A stretch of 64,000 nucleotides of DNA from Populus alba (taxonomy: Eukaryota; Streptophyta; Magnoliopsida; Malpighiales; Salicaceae). The stretch spans positions 7,564,001 to 7,628,000 of the forward strand of contig NC_133302.1 of the NCBI RefSeq assembly GCF_005239225.2, written 5' to 3'. How positions within the stretch are numbered: the stretch's first letter is position 1; every line of letters starts with the position of its first letter. Under the pieces are notes generated by a model. It did no database searches. It saw nothing but the letters and a program-made list of their open reading frames with translations, and was not told the origin of the DNA. Positions 1-11,819 of the stretch are shown piece after piece. The translations under genes and the position numbers were made by a program.

Positions 1-94
1 GATTGTATAGAAGTTTGGGTTCGCATAGGCTTGGAACCTTGGAGGGGAACCTTGCCTATGTGCCGGTCATGGATCCAGGATTCAGGTCGTGACA
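1..94. mobile_element. 3' end of an LTR retrotransposon cut by the window edge
   Basis: The first 94 bases end in GGTCGTGACA, a common terminus of plant LTRs. The next base begins sequence (tatgtatagacgcctcacaa) that recurs without this insertion near 60010 (tatgtatagacacctcacaa). The uninterrupted copy shows where an element inserted; tatgt at 95-99 would be the right target-site copy. The left part lies outside the window, so the family is unknown. Confidence 0.4.
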
Positions 95-494
95 TATGTA
101 TAGACGCCTCACAACAGTTATCCATTGAGATGCATAAGTGGGTTGGGGAATGTAGTAACGGTTGCTTGTTAAAGTGTTAATAATGCTAAACTTTGCTCAA
201 GTTTTGATAACTATCATCCTGGAACATTGCCTAAACCAATTGAATTTACAATATTCAAGCAATGACATGTTGCAGCAACTTCCTAAATTCTAATACCATT
301 ATCTACATGGAGCATAATTTAGTGATTGACTTTGTTGTTGTCTTGGGTTGTGAAATAAAAGACAATTCTAAAACAGTTTCAGTTGTAAGTACTCCAAATA
401 TCTCTTCTCTGCTTCTGCCATTTTGAACTATTTTCTTTTGGTACAGATGAGAACCTGTTTCCTGGCCTTGCATAATGTTAGCTCAGTGAACTCT

Positions 495-566
495 TCCTCT
501 TTTGTGAAATGAATCATCTTCTTTCAGAAATGCTAGTCCTCTTTTGTGAAATGAATCATCTTCTTT
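495..566. repeat. 30-bp direct repeat, spacing 42 bp
   Basis: A 30-bp string beginning tcctcttttgtgaaatgaat occurs at 495-524 and again at 537-566. It is a small local duplication in the NLR-1 upstream region with no evident function. Confidence 0.8.
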
Positions 567-1017
567 ATGTATTTTTGTGAAACTTTAGATGTAGGGATCT
601 ATGCTCCTTAACTTTATTTTATGCTTATTAATTTTCAAATAGTTCATTTCAACTTGTTTGTGTCTTTATGAAGGTGATGGCTTTACGGGGTGACCTTGAA
701 TTTGATTTCAGTTTTTCCTGAAAACTAGAACCTTGATGAATGGTGCAGGTTAAGCCACCTGACCAGTATTGACCCATGTGATGCAATAAATTCCACGATG
801 TACCAGACTCTGTCCCGTATTATCGTGGTTGAATGCTCTGAATTGACATGTATTAAATGAAAGGCATGCAGATAGGTTTTAAAGTGATAACTACGTACAT
901 TATTTCTTTTCTTATTATATGCAAACCAAATTATACTATTCACTTTCAAATTCTTGTGTTCACATTTCAGATGAGTTCATACGTATGATTGACCTGACCA
1001 TTACTAATACTACGGTA

Positions 1018-1217
1018 GTGTTTGGAAAATAAAGTAGATGTTATTTTTTAAAGTATATTTTATTTAAAAATTTATTAAAATAATGTATTTATTTTTTTTT
1101 AAAAAATAATTTTTAATATTAATATATTAAAATAATTTTAAAATATTAAAAAAAATTAATCTAAAACTAAAAAGTTTTCCATTTTTTGTAAAAAGCAATT
1201 AGACTTTAATACCAAAC
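1018..1217. mobile_element. AT-rich MITE-like insert shared by three NLR promoters
   Basis: The segment starts GTGTTTGGAAAATAAAGTAG and ends with AATACCAAAC, giving short inverted ends (GTTTGG/CCAAAC) around AT-rich DNA. Homologous copies sit at the same relative position at about 22588-22790 and 60642-60838. The ends are short and no target duplication was identified, so the element class is uncertain. It may simply be a conserved AT-rich promoter segment. Confidence 0.35.
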
Positions 1218-1281
1218 CAGACTCATGAATGTTAGCTAGCTTTAACATCACTGAGGTCTGTCAAATTTATTTGGAGTTGCT

Positions 1282-1456
1282 TGATCCTTATACTTTTCTC
1301 TCTGCGCTATTACTGTAACAATCTCTTTATACCATTCTCTGCTTCCAGTAAATCATTTCTTAAATCCATATACTCTTCTCTTGCCTGTGCTTTCTGCTCT
1401 TTTTTGTCTGAACACTGCTCAGGCAAAGCAGCTCTTGCAGAACATCTTGAATCCAG
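1282..1456 (+). other. 5' UTR leader exon of BED-NLR-1
   Basis: A block rich in CTCTTCTC/TCTGC ends at GAATCCAG|GTAAAG, a good splice donor. The following intron runs 1457-1738 and ends ttttttaatag|g, six bases before the start codon. Matching leaders end at 30548 (NLR-2), 61080 (NLR-3) and 58132 (an orphan copy). A truncated copy stops near 22912. The transcription start is not determined, so the left boundary is only where cross-copy similarity becomes obvious. Conservation across paralogues supports a spliced non-coding leader. Confidence 0.65.
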
Positions 1457-1744
1457 GTAAAGTATTTATACTTCATCTTGTTGGTGTTTTTTGTTTTTCA
1501 CTTCCAACTATTGTTTGAATCTTTTTAAGTAAAGGACAAGTATCATCAGTAGTTTCCAAAAATAAATCAATCGATCTTTCTCAGTTTTTATAATCCATGT
1601 CTTATGGAGTTAATTGATGACCCTTAACCTTGAGCTTTATATATATATATATATATATATTCGGTTTTAATCCTTCTTTTTCCAATTAATGTAACTTCCA
1701 TTAATTTTTATTCGATACTGTGACCTTTTTTTTAATAGGAAAAA

Positions 1745-4700
1745 ATGGTTCGATCAACCGATCCATTCTGGAATGATGTTGAAGATATGAGTAATGGTGG
1801 CATGAAGTGTAAATTTTGTGGGCATTTATTTTCCCAGAATACTTCCATTTCGAGGATCAAATGGCATTTGTCAGGAGTGAAAAGGCATGGTGTTAAAATA
1901 TGTGAGAACGTTCCTGAAGAAGTTCAAGATGCAGCCCGTGCAGCTATTGATGGCCCTCCAGAAAAAAGAAATAAATATGAAGCAGGATCTAGCAATAATG
2001 AAGCAGCTCTTTCCCCTGGAGAGCTTGCATGTTGGATTCATGACATCACTGATAAAGAGATCGAGCTTATGTTGGGACGTAGTTCTCCTGAAGAGCTTCT
2101 GCATGATGCATTGGAGACTGTACCGAGAACAGAAATGGTGCAGCATCTGGAGAGAGGTAGCTCTCATGAGAGGACATCAATTAATCAAGCTGGTGAGCCT
2201 CAAGGAGATTCATCCGAACCAGCAGATCTATTGTGTCCTCGCCTTGGAAGATGTTATGATCAACTCTGTTCAACAGTAAACAATGATGTCATGAAGAATG
2301 AAGTGCAGAACATGGTTACAGTGAGGACAGCACGTGACAGTTTGGCAGGGGATGCTGGAAGGATACCAGTGGGAGTTCAGGGCACGGAACAAGGTGAGGG
2401 GGAAGACAGAATTTGTTCACATTTTGAAGCGGAAAATGGCATGGGAAACACTGGTGAAGAAGGATCTATTCAGCATGTTGACAGGAGTTTCTCTCTTGGG
2501 AGACACACAGTTGATGCACATGAGAATAGAGGAGAAGCAACACAAGGAATTGATGTAGTGAATCAATCAGCTGGTTTTTCAATGGAGGAGGAGGAGGAGG
2601 ATGTGGAGGACAATAGAGGAAGGTTGGTGCAGACTGTCGCAGGAGCTAGCTCTTCTAGAGGCCTTAAATACAACACAAGTGGGAGTAGAGGAGATCCAAT
2701 TCCTCTTAGCTCTACAAAGTTAGTGGGTCGAGCATTTGAAGAGAATAAGAATGTGATATGGTCTCTGTTAATGGATGATAAATTCTCAACCATTGCCATT
2801 TATGGAATGGGGGGAGTTGGTAAAACGACAATGCTACAACATATTCATAACGAGCTTCTAGAAAGAAGAGACATTTCTTGTCGTGTTTACTGGGTGACCG
2901 TGTCTCGAGATTGCAGCATTAATAGATTGCAGAATCTTGTTGCTACATGCCTTGGTTTAAATCTTTCAGGAGAAGATGATAATCTGCGTAGAGCTGTCAA
3001 ATTGTCAAAAGAACTAGTGAAGAAACAAAAATGGATTCTCATCTTAGATGATTTGTGGAACTCTTTTGAGCTACACGTAGTGGGAATTCCTGTCAATTTT
3101 GGAAGGATGCAAGTTGATTATGACAACTCGATTAGAAAAAGGTTTGTAACCAGATGTATAGCCAACACAAAATCAAATTGAAGCCACTTTGTGAGGGGGA
3201 AGCTTGGACTTTGTTCATGGAGAAACTTGGAGATGACAAAGCACTTTCTCCTGAAGTTGAGCAAATTGCGGTAGATGTTGCAAGGGAATGTGCTGGTTTG
3301 CCATTGGGAATTATTATAGTGGCAAGAAGCTTAAGGGGAGTGGATGGCCTACATGAGTGGAGGAATACATTGAATAAATTGAGAGAATCAAAATTTAAGG
3401 ACATGGAAGATGAGGTATTCCGGTTATTGAGGTTTAGTTATGATCAGTTAGATGATCTAGCACTACAACATTGTCTTTTATACTGTGCATTATTTCCTGA
3501 AGATCATAAAATTGAAAGGGATGAACTCATAAATTATTTGATCGATGAGGGAATAATGAAAAGAATGAGGAGCAGTCAAGCAACATTTGACGAGGGCCAC
3601 ACAATACTCAATAAACTTGAAAATGTCTGCCTATTGGAAAGTGCTAAAATGTATGGTGGTAGTAGATGTGTCAAGATGCATGACTTGATTAGGGACATGG
3701 CCATCCAAATACAGCAAGAGAACTCTCAAGTCATGGTTAAAGCAGGCGTGCAATTAAAAGAATTGCCGGATGCAGAGGAGTGGACAAATAATCTTGTGAG
3801 AGTTTCGCTAATGCGTAATCAAATTGAAGAAATTCCCTCGAATCATTCACCAAGGTGTCCCAATCTGTCAACTCTATTTCATTGTGAGAATGCAAGGTTG
3901 CAATTTATTCCAGATTCATTTTTTATGGAGTTACATGGGCTCAAGGTACTCAATCTGTCTTACACAGGAATTAAAAAATTGCCTGACTCTATCTCCGATT
4001 TGGTGACTCTCACTGCATTATTGCTCTGTGGTTGTCTTAAATTAAGGGATGTACCATCATTAAGAAAGCTCCGGGCACTAAAGAGGTTAGATCTCTTGAA
4101 TACTAAACTTAGAAAGATGCCACAAGGAATAGAATGTTTATCCAACCTCGAGTATCTTAGACTCCATTTAATTGGTGAAAAGGAATTTTCCAGTGGGATA
4201 TTACCTAAACTCTTACACTTGCAAGTGTTTGTATCTAGTGCTCAGATAATGGTTAAAGGAAAGGAAGTAGGATGCTTAAGGAAGTTGGAAACTTTGGAAT
4301 GCCATTTTGAAGGTCACTCTGACTTTGTGGAGTTTCTTAGATATCAAACCAAATCACTAAGCAAATACAAAATCTTTGTAGGGCTTCTCGATGTTGACGT
4401 TCCTTATTTATCAATGTGGAGATTTTGCAGCAGAAGGAAAACCATTGTTTTGAGTAACTTGAGTATCGACGGAGATAGAGATTTTCAGGTCATGTTCCCA
4501 AATGACATTCAAGAACTGTCCATTATTAAGTGTACTGATGCAACAACTTTATTCGACATTTCATCGGTGATAATGTATGCAACTAAACTAGAGAAGCTCG
4601 AAATTCGGAAGTGCAGTAACATGGAGAGCTTGGTTTTATCTTCTAGGTTCTGCTCTGCTCCACTTCCATTGCCATCTTCCAATGGTATATTTTCTGGTCT

Positions 4701-5190
4701 TAAAGAGTTTTATTTCTGTAAGTGTAAGAATATGAAGAAGTTGCTCCCTCTTGTCTTGCTGCTAAACCTCAAAAACTTGGAACATCTTGAAGTTGGAGAA
4801 TGTGAGAAAATGGAGGAGATAATAGGAACAACAGATGAAGAAATCAGCAGCAGCAGCTCCAATCCGATCACAGAATTCATACTCCCAAAGTTAAGAATTC
4901 TGAGATTGATATATTTACCAGAATTGAAAAGCATTTGTGGTGCAAGAGTGATTTGCGATTCTCTTGAAGAAATTGAAGTAGACACATGTGAGAAGCTGAA
5001 GAGGATTCCAATTTGTCTTCCGTTGCTTGAAAATGGCCAGCCATCTCCTCCCCCTTCTCTTAGAAGAATTGAGATACATCCAAAAGAATGGTGGGAGAGA
5101 GTGGTGGAGTGGGAGCATCCTAACGCAAAGGATGTCCTTCTATCCTTTGTACATTTTGAAACCGTGAAGATGATATTGAATTACAGGTAG
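1745..5190 (+). CDS. BED-type zinc finger NBS-LRR resistance protein 1, frameshifted
   Basis: This is an intracellular immune receptor of the BED-NLR class. The start ATG lies just after a splice acceptor. In order it has a BED finger (CKFC at residues 22-25, then WH at 40-41), a long acidic linker with an EEEEEDVED run, and an NB-ARC domain with P-loop GMGGVGKTT (residues 354-362) and kinase-2 LILDDLW. After the break come GLPLG, LLYCALFPED, MHD and a leucine-rich repeat region. The DDLW tryptophan marks the non-TIR class. Compared with NLR-2 and NLR-3 there are two +1 insertions: an extra T in 3097-3100 and an extra A in 3136-3140. They shift the frame by two and end the first open frame at 3181; the frame resumes from about 3154 and stops at 5190. 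Without the extra bases the protein would be about 1147 residues. It is either a young pseudogene or an assembly artefact. Confidence 0.88.
2804..2825 (+). promoter_or_regulatory. Candidate miR482/miR2118 target site in the P-loop codons of NLR-1
   Basis: The 22 bases start GGAATGGGGGGAGTTGG and encode GMGGVGK. The miR482/2118 family is known to target exactly this P-loop coding segment in many plant NLRs, including those of Populus, and to trigger phased siRNAs. The site is inferred from position and resemblance; no microRNA gene is visible in the window. Confidence 0.4.
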
Positions 5191-5558
5191 CCATCGTGTT
5201 TCTCCTCCTCTCCTCTCTTAATCTTCAAACTAGTTTTTCTCACTGATTCCTCTGTTTATTTATTATTTATTTAATGTGGAATTGGATGGCTCTTCATCTT
5301 TTCATGGCTTTTAACTATTTGGTGATCTTTTTTATAGGTAAATGGAAGAAAAGCATGTTGCCTCTGCCTATTTCACTGCCATCAAATATTGATCCAGAGT
5401 TTCTAATTTTAGTGTTGAACAATGTTTTTCTGCGAAGAGCTTGGTTGCTTCTCATTCTTTTGAGATCGGGATTTATAGCCCTGACAGGATTAAAGCTATT
5501 ATGATTATTTTTCTTTATGATAAAGTTCTTGTAATCTTTGATTTTATCTATAAATAAA
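5187..5558 (+). other. 3' UTR of BED-NLR-1 with candidate intron and poly(A) signal
   Basis: A donor (TTACAG|GTAGCC) at 5187 and an acceptor (TTTTTATAG|G) ending at 5337 bound a 151-bp candidate intron overlapping the stop codon. Splicing would still give Arg-stop. An AATAAA signal lies at 5553-5558 within atctataaataaaatttg, and the same signal follows NLR-2 (35029-35034) and the dead locus (20718-20723). Confidence 0.5.
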
Positions 5559-5560
5559 AT

Positions 5561-8203
5561 TTGATTTTATCCTTCGAAGGGTTGTGAGTGAAAGTGAGGT
5601 TTGAAAATGGAATCTTCAAATTGAGATTTTTGAATATTTCGAATGGTGTCAGTGGTTATGATAAGTGAAGTTATCATCGAACATTTCAGCCATCTCCATG
5701 AGTTAACACTCGCTAATTTTGAAAAAACATCTTGGTGCAGACCTGTGCAGGGCATGCAATTTGCCCATCCTGGGCTCAATATAATTTTTTTAAAAAAAAT
5801 AATTGAGTTGATATGCTATATAAAAAATAATTTTTTAAAAATTTAAAAAAATAATATTTTAATATATTTTCAAGCAAAAAAAACATCTTGAAAAACAAAT
5901 ATTACCAAACTTGAAAACCAATTTCTTACCATATCAAGAACAACAATTTCCTATTTATTTTAATTACCAAGTGCGTGTTTAATATTACGGTGTATGATAT
6001 TTTTTTGTTTTAAAATAGATTAAAATAATTAATTATTTTTTTTAACATCAACTTATTAAAAATCATTGAAAAAAATTAAAAAAAAAACCTTAAATTTAAT
6101 ATTTTAAAAAAAAATAAAAATACTCTTAAAAAATATCTGAAATAAAAAACTGCCGCTTTTTTCCAAATGGGTTCTCAAGAAACATATCTTCGCCACAAAA
6201 CGCTTTATGCATTTCATGATACCTTTGTTCGTTGACAAGTATTGCAGTGCTAATAATTTGCAAGCAAGCAAGATTGCATTGCCAATAATTTGACATGAGA
6301 AGCTGTTTCCTTTTTCTTTTTTTTCCTAAAATGATTATATAATTTTTTAAAAACAAATTTGCTATTTTCAATAACAAGTTAATTGGGATGTCAAGGGAAA
6401 GCGGCTATAAGCAATAATTAAGTGATTGAATCTCTCATTTCATGATACATGGAGATGAAACGTAACAACCATACTCAAATAAAAACAAAGTCTTGACACC
6501 CAAGGCACCTCATAAAACCTCAAATGGGAAATTAAAATTTTTGATTAAAAGTTTCGAAATCTTTGTCATGTGAAGAAACAGTACTTTGATAATATGCAAA
6601 ACTCACTTGGTTTTCTATTTCTCTCTTGTATTCGAGGTGTGTTTTCCTACTAATTTCTCATCCATACTGATTTTGTGTTTAGTAATGTGGTTCAACCTGT
6701 TTTTTAAAAGTGCTTTCTAAACTACTTTTTATATGAAAAAATCATATTCATGGCATTTCAAGTATTTTTTTATGGTTTTGATGTTATAATGTTAAAAATT
6801 AAAAAAATATATATAAAAATACAATATTTTGATGCATTTTCAATTAGAAAGCGGTGTTGAAAAAAACCGACACATCTATAATATTGGTATTATTTGACCT
6901 GACTCAATTCATCTGAATTAGATAATATAGATATCAAAAATGATAGCAGGTCAAAAAACCTACTAAATTGATATCACGAGTCAGGTGATGAGTCATAATT
7001 TTTAAAATCCGGACAACCTGATACAACCTGTATGTCCTATAACAATAAACATAGTTTGTTTTTTATATGGTTGGGTCCTCCTGTAGCAATTAATTACTCC
7101 ATTTTAGTTAATTTTATTCAGTTGGTGTATTAAGCCTAAATTGTTTGTTAAAACTCACAATAGACTTTAGGCTAGTTTATTAAGTCCAAATCTTAATTCT
7201 AATAGTCCAACCCGTGGATATTTGTAGTAACCATGAAAAACTTAGCACAACCTGATATATCAAACCCGTTCAGGTTACTTGGGGGCATTATTGTATTTGA
7301 CATAAATTAAATATTATTATTAAAAAAAATTACACACGCGCCGACATGTGGATATCCCTCGTGTTGTAAGGGCAGCGCATGTGAGGCTGTTCGACCATCA
7401 AAAGCTGCTTTTCAGGGTGGTGTTTAGAAGGTCTCGACGCCTTCTACATGATGTGGTGGAATTTTAACTAGACACGCCTCTAGTTTGGTATCGATGACCA
7501 TTTTCTCCCTTTCCTTGTCTCTCTCTCTTCCTTCCCTCCTCCAACTCAAGACCAATCCCTTCAAAAATTAAGACAGCCCCTTCAATTTATTTTGCCTTCA
7601 CATTTGATTTCTATCCTTTTTATTACTATTTTTTTTTTTTGAATAAGCTATAAAATTATAAATGTTTTGCAATTTCAACCTACTATTTTTTAAACTATAA
7701 ATAATCTATCAAATTACAAATATTTTTTTTATTTAACCCCTACTATTTTTTAGTTTTTCAAATTTGGTCCTTTTTTTATTGCTATTTGTTTTATTTAGGA
7801 TCATTTGTTAAGTTGTTTTTTTTTTTTTACAATTTCATCTTCTCTTAGTTTTTTTTTTCCTACCAAATTTTACTCTCATTTTTTTGTTGTTATGTTTTTT
7901 CTTTGGCAAGTTTTTTTATTGATATTTTTTTCATGATTTAATCATCCAAAACTAAATTGGTTGTGATCAAGTCTCTGCGTATGATATTTTTTTCATGATT
8001 TAATTACCAATTAAACCTATGACTTGGGTCTTAATTTTTTTAATTCTTAATTTTTTTTATTCTAATATTTTTCGGAGTTCAGAAATTAAATCGGAGTGTT
8101 TGTGATCAAGTCTCTGTGGATGATAAATCCCACCTCATGTGCTGGACTTTCTATTACGACTAGATGCTAGTTTTTCAGTCTCATAGAAACAATAACAAAA
8201 ACT

Positions 8204-8244
<41 letters not shown>

Positions 8245-8870
8245 TGAGACAACAACAAAAAATTTATTACTTTTCTACATTGCCTTTGGAATTTTCCGAT
8301 GTCAATAACGAAGTAGTTTTTGTTTTTTCTCTAAAATGAGATATATTTTTTCAGAACAAATTTCCTGTTTTAATTTCTGAAACAAGTTGAGTGGGATTAA
8401 ATCATAATTAAGTTTCCACAAATAGATAATTAAAACTATGATTGATTTGTTGATATTAAAATAAAAAAAATATAAAAACATTGTTTTTTATATATATTTT
8501 TAATTAAAAATTATTTTTAAGAAGTATAGCAAGACAAATATAAAAGATGCACTTCTTCTTTTTAATTTTTAATTGTATTCATGAAAAATAAAATTTTCTT
8601 TTCTTCCCTATATAGACGCCTCACAACAGCCTGTTTGTTTTTACATTTTAAAAACGTTTTTGAAAAAAAAATGATTTTTTATTTTATTTTTTTGCTTTGC
8701 TTCAAATTAATATTTTTTTTTAGTATTTTCAGATCATTTTTGATGTGCTCATTTCAAAAATAATTTAAAGAAAATAAAAAAAATATTATTTTAATATATT
8801 TTTAAATAAAAAACATTTTAACAAATAACAAATTACACCCCCCTTCTCCTCCCCCCTTCTCTTCAAGAAA
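5561..8870. other. AT-rich spacer without recognisable genes
   Basis: No coding potential is seen. 5570-5790 resembles the flank 3' of NLR-2 (35090-35260). Part of 5930-6000 matches DC1-flank repeats near 56400 and 57310 (ccatatcaagaacaacaatt). 7620-8830 matches 20860-21660. 8300-8420 matches blocks near 56700, 57600 and 59740. 8628-8830 looks like a degenerate AT-rich MITE. The spacer is therefore a mosaic of duplicated cluster DNA. Confidence 0.5.
8206..8242. repeat. (AT)n microsatellite
   Basis: An uninterrupted alternating TA run of about 37 bases in AT-rich spacer. Similar but shorter runs occur near 1640-1662, and a longer one at 55554-55622. Confidence 0.9.
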
Positions 8871-8875
8871 TCTAT

Positions 8876-9270
8876 GCATGGCCAAAAGAATGGTGGGAGA
8901 CAGTAGTGGAGTGGGAGCATCCTAACACAAAGGATGTCCTTTTACCCTTTGTATGTTTGTAACCATTTAATTTAAGGTAGCAATCGTGTTTTAATTCCTC
9001 TCCTCCCTCCCTCTCTTAATCTTCAAACTAGTTTTTCTCACTGATTCCTCTGTTTATTTATTATTTATTTAATGTGGAATTGGATGGCTCTTCATCTTTT
9101 CACGGCTTTTAACTATTTAGTGATCTTTTTTATAGGCATCTTTACTACGAGAATTCCAAAGGGTTCGCTGAGCAATGTTTTTTTGTTTCCTCTTCCGGAT
9201 TCGCTGCCATCAAATATTGATCCAGAGTTCTTAATTTTACTGTTGAGCAATGCTTTTCTGCAAAGAGCTT
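8876..9270 (+). pseudogene. 3'-terminal fragment of a BED-NLR gene (first part)
   Basis: The sequence matches the last codons and 3' UTR of the NLR genes. It encodes PKEWWETVVEWEHPN and KDVLLPFV, followed by a stop, then the conserved 3' UTR with a donor (TTTAAG|GTAGCA) and acceptor (TTTTTATAG|G). The upstream BED, NB-ARC and LRR regions are absent. Just upstream, ccttctcctccccccttctc resembles a degraded copy of the pyrimidine-rich stretch that precedes this motif in NLR-1 and NLR-2. The fragment is cut at caaagagctt by the retrotransposon starting at 9271 and continues at 20604. Confidence 0.8.
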
Positions 9271-11696
9271 TGTCGCACCCCAAAAAAAATTATCAGCGCG
9301 CGGCAATCGGCTGGCGATTTTTCTCGTTGTTGCGTTTGCTTTGAATTCGTTCATGGGAGTCGCCACCTAGTAATTCATTGAGGGCTACTAGGAAACCGGA
9401 TGTACTGGTCTTGTCAGAGATCGCGGGTAAGGGACTGGTTGTGGTTAGGGAAGGTATCAGCACCCCTAACACACCCTACCTGAGGTAAGCTGCTTCGTGT
9501 TCTGATGTGATTTGAAAATTTAAAATAATAATTAAATTCTTAGGCTTGAATAAATCAGTTATTAAATCCCCGAATATATGTAGAAACTTGTCCTCATATT
9601 TTCATGGAAAATACAACTTGATTTTATTTGTCCTTGAGATATTTAACCATATTTAAATTAACAAATAATTCTTTGTTTTTTATTTTATTTTTATAATTCA
9701 ATGACATAAATAAAAATGCAAACACAAACATTCACTTTTCACTATTTTTTTTTTGTTTCTTTTCTTTCCCTTTTCTTTTCTTTTTCTTTTACATCACATT
9801 ACAACTTACAATAAAAAAATCAAATGCTAAATAATAAAAAAAATCAAACAATTTTAAATTTACAAAAAACAGCCCCCCCAAAGCCTCCTGGAATTGCTGG
9901 GAACGACACTGTGAAGAATCATGGGCAGCAGGCCACTGGCGGCGCGTCTTCCCACGCGCCACCGCCACTGGCGGCGCGTGGGTTCACGCGCCGCCGCAGT
10001 AAAAAGCACAGCAACAGGGGGGTCCAAAACGGCTACCTTCCCCGCTCCTCTTCCTCTCCGGCAGTGATCTGTAAACAAGAAAAGAGAACACACGCAACAG
10101 TTGATTTTATTCCATTTTATGTCTAGATCTGTGCTGATTTTCCCCTTTTTTAGATCTATTCTTTTCTGTCTTCTTTGTTCTTCGTGTGTCTGTTCTTTCC
10201 TTCTTCAGCAGGTGGCCGGTCTGGCGGTGTTGAAGAGGAGGGCTGTTAGGAGGCAGCGGTGGTGGTGGTTTCGAGGAGCGACGAGAGTGTTGCCCCGGCG
10301 CTGCTGTTCGGCCGCCGCTGGGAGAGGAAACCGAAGGGGAAACAGCCGTTGCTGATGGGAAGGCTGCGGTGGCTGGCTGATGATGGAGACCGAAGTCGAA
10401 GGGAACCGATCTGCGGTTCTGTTGTGCCGCTGGGGGAGGAGCTGGAGCTGCTGTGGAGATATCACTGGAGAAGGCCGGTCTGTGGTTCTGGTGATGACGG
10501 GGACGACTCTGTGGGCGCTGCTGCGGCCGACGGAGGGGAGCTTGTCCGGTGCGTGCAGCGGCCTGTGATGGCTGCCGGTCGGTCGGCTGGGGAAGAAAAT
10601 CAGAACCAGGGGGGGCTGTTTCGGAGGAAAGAGATAGTGTGGCTCAGCTAATCTTGGTGATGATGAGAGGGAGAGGGGACGGTGATGGCTAGCTTTGGCC
10701 GTGTGTGGGAATGGGCGGCTGTTTTTGAAAAGGAGAGAGGGTACAGTGGCGGGGGCTGTTCGGTTCCTTTTTGTTGGAGGAGAAGGGAGGCCTCCGTGGT
10801 TGCTTTGAAAATGAGCAAAAATAGGGAAAAAATGGTGATGGCTTCGGGGCGTGAGCAGGGGAGATGAAGGAAGGAACTGGTGAGGTCGTGGCTGAAACTT
10901 TCGGTTTCAGAGGGAGAGTCCGCCCAGAGAGAGGCCCTGGCTGAGGGGAGCTGTTCGGGTTTTTTTATTGGAGGAGAAGGAAGTAGTGACCGGCCGGTTC
11001 AGGAGAGAAAGGAGGACAGATCGGGGGGGGCAGAGCCCTCCGCTCGGGGAGAGTGTGTGGTTGGTTTTATGAGGGGAAAGAGAAGAAAATTAATTACAAA
11101 AGGGGCTGTCTTCGTTTTGCATAGGGGCCAGGGAGAGTGGGGAGATAGTGAGGGGGAGCGTATGTGGTCGGCTGGAAACAAGGAGAAAAAAAAAAAAAAA
11201 AAAACTGGGTGGGGGCTGAGTTCCTAATTTTTAGCCGAAAGAGAGGGATTAAATAATGGTCTTGGGCCAGGGGGAACGGCTAGTTTCGGGTGAAGAGAGA
11301 AAAAAAAAAAATTCTTAGGTTGCCCCTTCTTCCATAATTCAAAATTCCCTATACATAGACAAAAATATTGTTTTGGCCTCAAAATTGTTCCCTTAATTTT
11401 CTTTTTTTGTAAAATTTGATTTTTCTTGTTTTTTTTTTTGTATTTTTTTGAAAACGAGCAATATCAACGTCGACTCTAATACGGAAAATCAATGATTTTA
11501 AAAATGACGCGTGAAAAGTCGAACGCGTTCGAAAGACCCTTAAAAAATTAAATTCTTTTTTTGGACGACGTTGAAAATGCTAAAATGATGAAAATATATT
11601 TAAAAAACATATTTTTTGGATTTTCTTTGTTTTTCTCTATTTTTGGAATTTTTTTTGAAAATATCAAAAACATGGGTCAAAAATTGGGTAGCAACA
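9271..11696 (-). repeat. Left LTR (3' LTR of the minus-strand element)
   Basis: 2426 bp, starting TGTCGCACCCC and ending GGGTAGCAACA on the plus strand. It contains a GC-rich core (about 9930-11230) that looks unlike the surrounding AT-rich DNA, including a self-complementary stretch at 9940-10000. It is almost identical to 18165-20603; the visible differences are mostly homopolymer length, for example the A-run near 11190 versus 20085. Confidence 0.92.
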
Positions 11697-11699
11697 GAT

Positions 11700-11710
11700 G
11701 CCCCCTCTTT
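11700..11710 (-). other. Polypurine tract of the Tat/Ogre-like element
   Basis: The minus strand reads AAAGAGGGGGC, followed by ATC and the LTR start TGTTGCTACC. A purine run directly upstream of the 3' LTR primes plus-strand DNA synthesis in LTR elements. Its place at the left end confirms that the element is transcribed leftwards. Confidence 0.75.
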
Positions 11711-11819
11711 ACAATGCTTACGAAGCGAAAATCCTCAAAATTTTGCATAGTAAGCTTTGTAAAGAAAACAAAAGAAAAAATGGTTTCATTATCTTGGGCA
11801 ACCTGCCTAAACATACTCA

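Larger units (their letters stand above)
95..1281 (+). other. Upstream (promoter-side) block of BED-NLR-1
   Basis: No coding sequence is visible. Pieces recur upstream of the other NLR loci: 961-1281 aligns by eye with 22360-22850 and 60560-60904. All three share an AT-rich insert bounded by GTGTTTGG and CCAAAC (1018-1217 here), followed by the phrase tgaatg(t/c)tagctagcttta. The shared insert was therefore present before the loci duplicated. No convincing TATA box could be singled out in the AT-rich background. Confidence 0.5.

Noticed and set aside
10101..11227. Arg/Gly/Trp-rich open frames in the GC-rich part of the left LTR (also in the right LTR at 19015-20123)
   Set aside because: They are short, overlap in several frames, have biased composition from GC-rich DNA, and are not kept identical between the LTRs because small indels shift them. 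No domain is recognisable.
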